DNA of 64,000 nt from assembly GCA_964520585.1 (NCBI GenBank), contig CAZFOO010000003.1, positions 1 to 64,000 of the forward strand, read 5' to 3'. Of this stretch, positions 54,354-61,579 are shown piece by piece; the stretch's first letter is position 1; each line of letters begins with the position of its first letter. Source of the stretch: PXAP01 sp964520585 (GTDB lineage: Bacteria; Bacteroidota; Bacteroidia; Bacteroidales; PUMT01). Below the pieces are notes generated by a model. That model was not told where the DNA came from, did no database searches, and saw only the letters and a program-made list of their open reading frames with translations. The position numbers and the translations under genes were made by a program.

Positions 54354-55835
54354 TTAATTTTGCGGATTGTGATATAATTCTTGCCTTATTCTTGCTTCTT
54401 CCAGCCATTTGGGTACAACGGTATTCAGGAATTCCGCTTTTTGCTGCCTTATCTCATCCATATTAAGGCCCAGGAGTTCCTGTGCTTTTTCTTTTGTTGA
54501 GTAGTCTGGAAGCTGTACCGGTTGCGGTATATCGTACCTGCTCATTACCCTGGAGAGGAGGATCCTAGCTTCCTGGACTTTGTCAATCGAAGTAGCCAGA
54601 ACCCTCAGTGCTTCGTTGGGCGAATGTATACCCATCCCGTTTGCAGCGGCTACCCAGTCCCAGCGCCATTGTGAATGCCTGATGAGTTGAAGGATATCTT
54701 CCATTTCCTCTTCAGTTGCCCCGGCATCCCAGGCAATCTCAGCTTCAAGGTGAATCCTGGCCAGATGCTTTTCGGCCATACCGCGCAATTGTCTGACCTT
54801 ATCTTGCCTGTCATAAACATTTTGGCGAAGTGTTTCTTCACTTTCCTGGTGGCAGACCTGGCAGGAGCCTTCTATATTGTTCAGGGGACTTTGCAGGTGG
54901 TGATCGGTAAATTTCATGCCCCCTTCCCTTTTATATGGCATATGGCAGTCCGCGCACGCAACACCACGTTGGGCATGTACTCCTGTTTTGTACAGTTCGT
55001 AGTCGGGATGCTGTGCCGCCAGCATTGGCGCACGGCTCAACGCATGAACCCAATCCGTGAAATTTAAATTATCATAATAAGCCTCCATATCATCGGCACT
55101 GAAACCTTCATCCCATGGCAGGGTAAGATAGTTTTCTTCGCCGCGGAAATAATATTCAACATGGCACTGTGCACAAACCAGGGAACGCATTTCCTGGTGA
55201 GTCGCTTGTTCTATATCCTTTCCCCGTCTTTCAAAGGCTTCTGCCAGTACCGGCCTGGTTATTCTCAGATTCATGGTTTCAGGATCATGGCAGTCCTGGC
55301 ATCCTATGGGATTAACTATCTCGCTCCCCAGATCCATCCATGATCTGCTATAGAACTCTTCTACGCCTATCTCATGCATTACCCTTGGTACATCGGTGCT
55401 CTTACATGTCCAGCATGTAGCCGGCTGGGACTGAACCGTGCGAAGGGTGTTATGTATATCGGTTACCGAGTGGTAGTGCCCCCTGCCCTGACTATAATCT
55501 TTTGCAAATGCATATCCACCCCACATAATCACCATCTCAGGATATTTTTTCAGATAGTCCAGTTTGAGAGACCCATTATATTTACTTTCAAAGGTAGTGT
55601 CAAGGGTTTGACGGTATGATTCATACTGCCGGGGAAAGTTTTGGCCCCATACTTCATTCCTGGGCTCCCATTCGGGAATGGGAGCCACCTTCTGAAAATA
55701 TAGCTGGGCTTCACTTCTCCTTTCTACTATCGAAGCTGCCAGTAGTCCTAGAAAAAAGACAATTATCACTGTGCCAAAGAACAGCACCCAGTTTATCCAG
55801 GGTTTCTTTTTGGAGAGCTCTTTTATAGTTGCCAT
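54354..55835 (-). CDS. nrfA: Cytochrome c552 nitrite reductase (ammonia-forming)
   Basis: 493 aa. An uncleaved N-terminal membrane anchor precedes five heme sites: CWTCK at 141-145, whose Lys is the NrfA-specific ligand of the catalytic heme, then CQDCH (179-183), CAQCH (221-225), CADCH and CQVCH. Residues near CAQCHVEYYF provide calcium and active-site contacts. It reduces nitrite to ammonium with six electrons, and also NO and hydroxylamine, in the periplasm. It lies downstream of nrfH on the minus strand; electrons come from the quinone pool through NrfH. Confidence 0.97.
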   Translation of the reverse strand: MATIKELSKKKPWINWVLFFGTVIIVFFLGLLAASIVERRSEAQLYFQKVAPIPEWEPRNEVWGQNFPRQYESYRQTLDTTFESKYNGSLKLDYLKKYPEMVIMWGGYAFAKDYSQGRGHYHSVTDIHNTLRTVQSQPATCWTCKSTDVPRVMHEIGVEEFYSRSWMDLGSEIVNPIGCQDCHDPETMNLRITRPVLAEAFERRGKDIEQATHQEMRSLVCAQCHVEYYFRGEENYLTLPWDEGFSADDMEAYYDNLNFTDWVHALSRAPMLAAQHPDYELYKTGVHAQRGVACADCHMPYKREGGMKFTDHHLQSPLNNIEGSCQVCHQESEETLRQNVYDRQDKVRQLRGMAEKHLARIHLEAEIAWDAGATEEEMEDILQLIRHSQWRWDWVAAANGMGIHSPNEALRVLATSIDKVQEARILLSRVMSRYDIPQPVQLPDYSTKEKAQELLGLNMDEIRQQKAEFLNTVVPKWLEEARIRQELYHNPQN

Positions 55836-56001
55836 ATGGTTTAAATTTTATCCTTGATTTGATCCTGAAGATTTTTTCTATACTTTTTAGAGGTATTTAT
55901 CGGATATCGTGTTCTATAAATTTCTCCTGAATTATTCCTTAAGCCTGTTTGTTAATTGCATTGTAGTTCCTCATAACATATTTAATTTATTTAACCTGCA
56001 A

Positions 56002-56595
56002 TCAATCTTCTCTCCTGTTAAGAAAATCATTCAGCCACTCCGGCATTACCGAAGGCAGGCGGGGTAAAAGTGAGAAAGGGGCCGATGACAGACTTCTCAC
56101 TGTTCCGTGGGGCACATCACGGTGACAATCCCAGCACCTGCTGCCTCGGCCTTCCTGGTAGTTTGTTCCTGTTACTTCTATGATTCTTGTCATCTCCACC
56201 AGATCCTGGTGGCAACGTATACAATTCTCCTGTACAACATTGATCCCGCGTTGCTTTATCCGGATTACCTGTGGTTCAGTTCTTGACGTGAAAACATAGG
56301 CATGCCTTGCCCCATCTGTTCCCTTTACATAATATTTACTAAAAACATTATCCTGTGGCACGTGGCATTCGGCACAGGTGGCGGTTTCACGGTGACTGCT
56401 CTTTGCCCATGAGGCGTATTGTGGGTACATCACATGGCAGTTGATGCAGGTTTCCGGATCATCTGATATGTATGAATGGGCTTCGGAAGAATGGACAACC
56501 AGAAACGCTATGCCTGTGAATACACCAAGCAGGATAATGACTGCAGGTTTCCAACCTGAAGGCGGTTCCAGAATTGTCAGAAGCCTTTTTATCAT
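56002..56595 (-). CDS. nrfH: Membrane tetraheme cytochrome NrfH
   Basis: 197 aa with an N-terminal transmembrane helix and four CxxCH sites: CINCH, CAECH, CIRCH and CWDCH. It belongs to the NapC/NirT family and passes electrons from menaquinol to NrfA. The Met-bearing CINCHVMYPQ at the first heme is typical of NrfH. nrfA follows 166 bases downstream. Confidence 0.96.
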   Translation of the reverse strand: MIKRLLTILEPPSGWKPAVIILLGVFTGIAFLVVHSSEAHSYISDDPETCINCHVMYPQYASWAKSSHRETATCAECHVPQDNVFSKYYVKGTDGARHAYVFTSRTEPQVIRIKQRGINVVQENCIRCHQDLVEMTRIIEVTGTNYQEGRGSRCWDCHRDVPHGTVRSLSSAPFSLLPRLPSVMPEWLNDFLNRRED

Positions 56596-56861
56596 CCTGC
56601 AGTGATTTGTATTGTATTAATAATGGTTATGTGGGTTGATTTTTCAAAAACCCCTCCGGCCAATTCGGTGAATCAGTACCAAATTGCCATATGTAACCAA
56701 AATTATTAAAAAAAAATCTACGAATCAATAGATACAGGCTTATTTGTAATTAATCTAATGCTAATGAAGCCTTTATTATTAAAGTATGTCAGTGCTATTC
56801 CGGCCTTTGTTTATATCGTGAACGCTCCGTATAACCGGCCCTGTAAAAAAGCATATATGTT

Positions 56862-57197
56862 CTATACCGGCTCTTTGATCATGGTCAGTACCATTTTGTA
56901 TCTTTCCACGGCCCGGAGAGCATGCGGTATGTTTGCCGGCATAATGATTGAATCACCTTTTTCCAGGAGATGTATTTTGTCGGCGATTGTAATTTCGGCC
57001 TTTCCGTCAACCACCTGCACAAGTGCATCGAATGGTGCAGTATGTTCACTCAGTCCTTCACCTTTATCAAATGCGAAAAGCGAAATATTTCCTGTATTAC
57101 GTTTAAGGACATTTTTGCTCACAATGGCACCGTCTGCATATTTAACTTCTTCATCAAACCTGAATACTTCATCTTGTATGAATTCTTTTTGCTCCAT
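56862..57197 (-). CDS. Cupin domain protein
   Basis: 111 aa single beta-barrel. GLSEHTAPFDALVQVVDGKAEITI and PANIPHALRA place the two cupin motifs, with a single His where many have HxH. Small cupins of this type are often next to nitrite or NO genes in anaerobes; the activity is unknown. It sits between hcp and nrfH, all in the same direction. Confidence 0.8.
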   Translation of the reverse strand: MEQKEFIQDEVFRFDEEVKYADGAIVSKNVLKRNTGNISLFAFDKGEGLSEHTAPFDALVQVVDGKAEITIADKIHLLEKGDSIIMPANIPHALRAVERYKMVLTMIKEPV

Positions 57198-57219
57198 AGT
57201 TTTAGTTTTTATAGTTATA

Positions 57220-57252
57220 AAAAAACACCGGGAGATAAATTGTCCCCCGGTA
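57220..57252 (-). terminator. Rho-independent terminator of hcp
   Basis: On the minus strand ACCGGG pairs with CCCGGT and a T-run follows, 42 bases after the hcp stop. A nearly identical 27-base copy lies upstream (57262-57288), so the terminator sequence is duplicated. Confidence 0.75.
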
Positions 57253-57288
57253 AGATCTGGAGGGAGATAAATTGTCCCCCGGTAAGAT
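57230..57288. repeat. 27-base tandem direct repeat
   Basis: Two perfect copies (57230-57256 and 57262-57288), each starting GGGAGATAAATTGTCCCCCG, separated by five bases. One copy is half of the hcp terminator. It lies between hcp and the cupin gene. Confidence 0.85.
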
Positions 57289-57293
57289 ATGGA

Positions 57294-58946
57294 TTAGTTC
57301 ATAAACATTTTTACATCTTGTTCAGGATTCGTTATCCCTCCAATCCCGAATTTGTCGACCAGCACGTTTGCAACGTTCGGTGAAAGAAAAGCCGGCAGGG
57401 TAGGGCCAAGGTGAATATTTTTCACGCCCAGGGAAAGGAGTGCAAGAAGCACAATGACCGCTTTTTGCTCGTACCATGCAATATTGTATGCAATGGGCAG
57501 CTCATTGATATCATTCAGTTCGAATATCTCTTTCAGCTTCATGGCAATTACCGCAAGGGAATAGGAATCGTTGCACTGTCCGGCATCCAGAACCCGGGGT
57601 ATACCCCCAATGTCTCCAAGAGGAAGTTTATTGTACCGGTATTTGGCACAGCCTGCAGTTAGTATTACCGTATCTTCAGGAAGCTCTTCGGCAAATTCGG
57701 TATAGTATTCCCTGCTTTTCATCCTTCCGTCACATCCTGCCATGACAAAGAATTTTTTTATGGCCCCGCTTTTTACCGCGTCAACTACCTTGTCGGCAAG
57801 TGCGAAAACCTGGGCATGTGCGAATCCCCCGACTATTTCTCCTTTTTCAATTTCCACCGGGGACTGGCATTTTTTGGCGTGCTCAATTATTTTTGAGAAA
57901 TCTTTCTGGCCGCCCTTCTCACGTTCAGGTATATGCTCAAAACCATCAAATCCTGCGGCACCGGTAGTATATACCCTGTCGCTATAAGTTGATTTTGAGG
58001 TGGGAGGGACTATACAATTTGTTGTGAAAAGGACCGGCCCGTTAAATGATTCAAACTCCTCCTTTTGTTTCCACCATGAGTTTCCGTAGTTGCCTATAAA
58101 ATGCTTGAATTTTTTGAAGGCCGGGTAGTAATTGGCGGGAAGCATTTCGCTATGGGTATATACATCCACCCCGGTTCCTTCGGTTTGTTCCAGAAGTTCC
58201 TGCATATCCTTGAGATCGTGCCCGCTGATCAGTATGCCTGGGTTTTCACCGGTTCCGATATTAACGCTGGTTATTTCAGGATTTCCGTAAGCCGAGGTAT
58301 TAGCTTTGTCAAGAAGTGCCATGGCGGTTACTCCGTGTTTTCCTGTTTCCATTACCAGTGAAACAAGTTCGTCAACAGTCAGGTCGTCACGTGTTGTAGC
58401 AACCAGCGCATCCTGCATAAAGCTGTAAAGGGAAGGATCCTCGTGGCCGAGGTTCCATGCATGCTCGGTATAGGCCGCCATGCCTTTTACACCATAGATA
58501 ATAAGTTCCCGCAGGGAACGCACATCTTCATTTTTTGTGCTGAGCACACCTATGGTTTGTGCTTTCCTTTCAAATTCATCGGGAGTGAACGCCTGCCATT
58601 CGGCCGACTCATGAAGAGGGCCCTCAGGAAAAATTCCTTTTTCTTCAAGTTCAAGTCTCAGTTTGTTGCGCATTTCAAGACCTTCCTGGATTTTAGCGAT
58701 AAAGACTTTTTTGTCGAAATTACCATTGGTTATGGTGGCAAAAAGGCTGTCAACAATGAACTTGTTGATTCCGGGTTTTTCAATTCCGGCTTTGCGTGCT
58801 GTGGTTGTGTAAATGGAGATACCTTTGAGAACGAACATTAAAACATCCTGGAGATTGGCAACATCATCTGTTTTTCCGCAAACTCCCTTTATGGTACAAC
58901 CTGTGTTCTTGGCTGCTTCCTGGCATTGATAACAAAACATACTCAT
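57294..58946 (-). CDS. hcp: Hydroxylamine reductase / hybrid cluster protein
   Basis: 550 aa. The N-terminal Cys-x2-Cys-x8-Cys-x5-Cys (C5, C8, C17, C23) binds the cubane cluster as in class I proteins of strict anaerobes, and the C-terminal half has the hybrid-cluster residues including VMAGCDGRMKSREYYTEF and LTAGCAKYRYNKL. It reduces NO (and hydroxylamine) in the cytosol. An inverted repeat lies 50 bases upstream. The neighbours nrfHA, a ferredoxin and an Rrf2 regulator form a nitrite/NO defence unit. Confidence 0.97.
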   Translation of the reverse strand: MSMFCYQCQEAAKNTGCTIKGVCGKTDDVANLQDVLMFVLKGISIYTTTARKAGIEKPGINKFIVDSLFATITNGNFDKKVFIAKIQEGLEMRNKLRLELEEKGIFPEGPLHESAEWQAFTPDEFERKAQTIGVLSTKNEDVRSLRELIIYGVKGMAAYTEHAWNLGHEDPSLYSFMQDALVATTRDDLTVDELVSLVMETGKHGVTAMALLDKANTSAYGNPEITSVNIGTGENPGILISGHDLKDMQELLEQTEGTGVDVYTHSEMLPANYYPAFKKFKHFIGNYGNSWWKQKEEFESFNGPVLFTTNCIVPPTSKSTYSDRVYTTGAAGFDGFEHIPEREKGGQKDFSKIIEHAKKCQSPVEIEKGEIVGGFAHAQVFALADKVVDAVKSGAIKKFFVMAGCDGRMKSREYYTEFAEELPEDTVILTAGCAKYRYNKLPLGDIGGIPRVLDAGQCNDSYSLAVIAMKLKEIFELNDINELPIAYNIAWYEQKAVIVLLALLSLGVKNIHLGPTLPAFLSPNVANVLVDKFGIGGITNPEQDVKMFMN

Positions 58947-58990
58947 AATATTATATTGGTTTTAAAGGTTAAAAAAATCTGAAAATTTAT

Positions 58991-59017
58991 GGTTATAACC
59001 GGGAGTGACCCCGGTTA
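58991..59017. promoter_or_regulatory. Palindromic sites upstream of hcp
   Basis: GGTTATAACC (58991-59000) is a perfect 10-base palindrome, and TAACCGG at 58996-59002 pairs with CCGGTTA at 59011-59017. These overlapping dyads lie 45 to 71 bases before the hcp start and are candidate sites for an NO- or nitrite-responsive regulator. Confidence 0.5.
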
Positions 59018-59209
59018 ATTTTCCATGCTGTCATTAGTTACTGTAAAATATTAACGATCAGATGGTAAAATAAATGTACCTGTTTCTCATGCTGTCAATG
59101 GTGAAATGTTTCTACACTGATCAGATAAGAAATTAGTATTCAATTTATTTTAGAAACCCTGTAAAGCCAATAGGGGGAGGCAGACGGGAAATTGGATGAG
59201 ATAAGTCTG

Positions 59210-59683
59210 TTACGGCTTTTTAAAACCGGTTTGTTTTCTTTTTTCTCTCACATCCATCTGTTTCTCTTCAGCAAACATACCCATGATATTCACGCCTAGC
59301 TGCAAAAACGTAGCTACCCCGGCTATGGCCATTATATATATGAAAAGGTGGCCGAAGGGAACAAGAAAAAAGATGGCTACATTGAACAGGGAAATCCATA
59401 CTCCTGCGCACCAGGGACAGGTAAGAATTGTTTTTACCGAGGCTCCAAAGCCTGAATTCTCGAAAGAACGGCTGATATCCCTGAATAATTTAAAGATTCT
59501 GTCGTAAACCATAAGCCGTGTCATCCGGTAGGTGGCAATACAGATCACCAACAATTCAAAAACGCTGATGCTGTCAACACCTATACCCCTGGCATTTAAC
59601 AAAGTTCCTAAAGCAATAAGTAAAAGAACGTAAACGAACATTGACACAACATTCCAGATCTTTTCGGTATTTGTTTGTTTCAT
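59210..59683 (-). CDS. DUF1360 family membrane protein
   Basis: 157 aa with about four hydrophobic segments. The family signature appears as CIATYRMTRLMVYD and LTCPWCAGVWIS, where CPWC-x-G-x-W is diagnostic. Function is unknown. It is on the same strand as hcp and the ferredoxin, about 160 bases from the latter, but its role in that block is unclear. Confidence 0.8.
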   Translation of the reverse strand: MKQTNTEKIWNVVSMFVYVLLLIALGTLLNARGIGVDSISVFELLVICIATYRMTRLMVYDRIFKLFRDISRSFENSGFGASVKTILTCPWCAGVWISLFNVAIFFLVPFGHLFIYIMAIAGVATFLQLGVNIMGMFAEEKQMDVREKRKQTGFKKP

Positions 59684-59843
59684 TATTTTGCCTGTTAATC
59701 AGTTGAATTAAAATTATACGACTGCAAATTAGACAAAAAAAGACAAACTTTGTTTTCTTACATAAGATCTTTCCAAATAGTTTATGTCATTTTTATCTAT
59801 ATATTTTTTTAAACTGACCTGAAGAAAGATTACAAAATGGACT

Positions 59844-60887
59844 CTAGATCCATTCCTCCGCAAGGATGTTGCCTCTTATGCCCACGGTTATCGATTTGAC
59901 CGGAACTTTCCTGTTGGCCGATTGCACTGCCTTCATTGCTATTTGCTCTATTCCTGAGCAGCAGGGAACCTCCATCTTCATTACCGTAACTGTGTTTATA
60001 CGGGCATCATTGATCAGCCGTACCAGTTTTTCCAGGTACACCTCCTTATTGGAATCCAATTTGGGACATGCAATGGCAAGGGTTTTTCCTTTCAGAAATC
60101 CGTCATGAAAATTTCCCATGGAATAAGCCACACAGTCCGCCGCCAACAGCAGATCCGATCCCCTGAAGTGCGAAGCTCCCGGGTTAATCAGGTGCATCTG
60201 TACCGGCCACTGTGTCAGTTGTGAAGGGGTGTCTTCCGATGACCCGGCGTTGTTGACCTGACTGGCTGCCGGAGAAGCCGGAGTTCCGTTGTTGGCGGGA
60301 GAAGCAAAACTCACTGACCTGGATCCCGGACAACCACCGCTTCTTGCATCCCATGCAGTTCCTGCAATATCCGATGCGACCGGCACCTGAGCGCCATTGG
60401 CGACTGCGGGTTCATGATTTTCTTTTCGGGAGTTTATTAGTCTTTCGGGTTCATTATTTTTGTCCGCAGCTGCGGGTTCGTGATTTTCTTTTCGGGGACT
60501 GTAATGATGGACTTGCTGAATAACCTCCTTCACCGGAAAGTCAATACTTTCAGAATTATTCATCAGGTATTCTGCAGCCTGTCTGAGGAATATAAATTCT
60601 CCGTGATCCTTGAGGTGTTTCATATGTGCGGTGACCGTGTTCCTGCCCTTTTTTACCATCTCTTCCATAACGCGGACTTCATCGTAAGGCATAGCTTCCC
60701 GCATTTCAATTTCCATGGCACCTTCCGGACAGTGGCCTAAACATGCACCCAGTCCGTCACACATCAGGTCACTTATCAACCTTGCTTTGCCGTCTATTAT
60801 CTGAAGTGCACCTTCATAGCAGTTGGGAATACATAAACCGCAACCGTTACATTTCTCCTCATCTATTTTAATTATTTCACGCTTCAT
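59844..60887 (-). CDS. 4Fe-4S ferredoxin-like protein with expanded linker
   Basis: 347 aa. Two clusters near the N-terminus: C13-x2-C16-x2-C19-x3-C23, and C43, C49, C53 of the variant CDGLGAC type. After a helical segment comes a linker (about 130-230) holding two copies of RKENHEPA and many Ala/Pro/Ser, absent from the compact relatives I know of. The C-terminal part (LLLAADCVAYSMGNF onward) has two further Cys (CCSG). It probably brings electrons to Hcp. The Rrf2 gene lies upstream. Confidence 0.8.
   Translation of the reverse strand: MKREIIKIDEEKCNGCGLCIPNCYEGALQIIDGKARLISDLMCDGLGACLGHCPEGAMEIEMREAMPYDEVRVMEEMVKKGRNTVTAHMKHLKDHGEFIFLRQAAEYLMNNSESIDFPVKEVIQQVHHYSPRKENHEPAAADKNNEPERLINSRKENHEPAVANGAQVPVASDIAGTAWDARSGGCPGSRSVSFASPANNGTPASPAASQVNNAGSSEDTPSQLTQWPVQMHLINPGASHFRGSDLLLAADCVAYSMGNFHDGFLKGKTLAIACPKLDSNKEVYLEKLVRLINDARINTVTVMKMEVPCCSGIEQIAMKAVQSANRKVPVKSITVGIRGNILAEEWI
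60405..60496. repeat. Internal direct repeat in the ferredoxin linker
   Basis: TGCGGGTTC(A/G)TGATTTTCTTTTCGGG-type 26-base copies at 60405-60430 and 60471-60496, one mismatch, encoding the two RKENHEPA units. The 66-base spacing is a multiple of three, so the frame is kept. Confidence 0.8.
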
Positions 60888-61057
60888 ATTTAAAGATTTG
60901 CTTTGTTTTGTTAATTATGGTTTATATATCAGTTCGTTAATGTTATAAGTAAAAAGGTAATTAAATACTCAAATATATATAATAGAAATATATTGTACAA
61001 GTTTTTAAGAGGAAAATTCAGGTTTTAGCTGTTAATTTATATGGAGTCTAATTTATA

Positions 61058-61456
61058 TCAGATATACTGGTCCAGGGTTTGTTTCCTGAGATGCTCTCTG
61101 AATTGCAGAGTCATCTGGTTGGTAACATTATTCATTATACATTTGTCGAAAGGGCATATCTGTTTATCCAGGGGACAGGGAGTTATGTCAATATCACCTT
61201 CAATGGTTTCGTAAATCTCAAGGAAAGTTATATCCGCCGGCTTCTTTTTAAGGGTAAAGCCACCGCTTGGTCCACGATGCGACACTAGATAATTATTTTT
61301 TGCCAGTCTTTGCATTATCTTGGCAACATGGTGCCTGCTCGCCCCCGTCATTTCAGCTATCTGCATAACATTTATTGACGGTTTTGATTTGGCAATCAGT
61401 ATCATTCCATGCAAAGCAATGGAAGCTGCCTCTGAAATTGTTACTACTTTTGACAT
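61058..61456 (-). CDS. Rrf2 family transcriptional regulator, NsrR-like
   Basis: 132 aa winged helix. The Rrf2 cysteines C94-x6-C101-x4-C106 can hold an Fe-S cluster, as in NsrR and IscR. The recognition helix region is ASRHHVAKIMQRL and RGPSGGFTL is conserved. The gene is first in the same-strand run before the ferredoxin and hcp, so I infer that nitrosative signals relieve repression of hcp and perhaps nrfHA. An IscR-like role in Fe-S homeostasis is less likely, as no isc genes are present. Confidence 0.85.
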   Translation of the reverse strand: MSKVVTISEAASIALHGMILIAKSKPSINVMQIAEMTGASRHHVAKIMQRLAKNNYLVSHRGPSGGFTLKKKPADITFLEIYETIEGDIDITPCPLDKQICPFDKCIMNNVTNQMTLQFREHLRKQTLDQYI

Positions 61457-61579
61457 TCCGGAACTTTAAGTAATTAAATACCACAATAGGATATCAACTG
61501 CAAAAGAACAAATTATTTTTTATTTTTCCCGGAATAATATTGAAAAATTAATATATGAAGCCATAAAGTTTTATATGAT

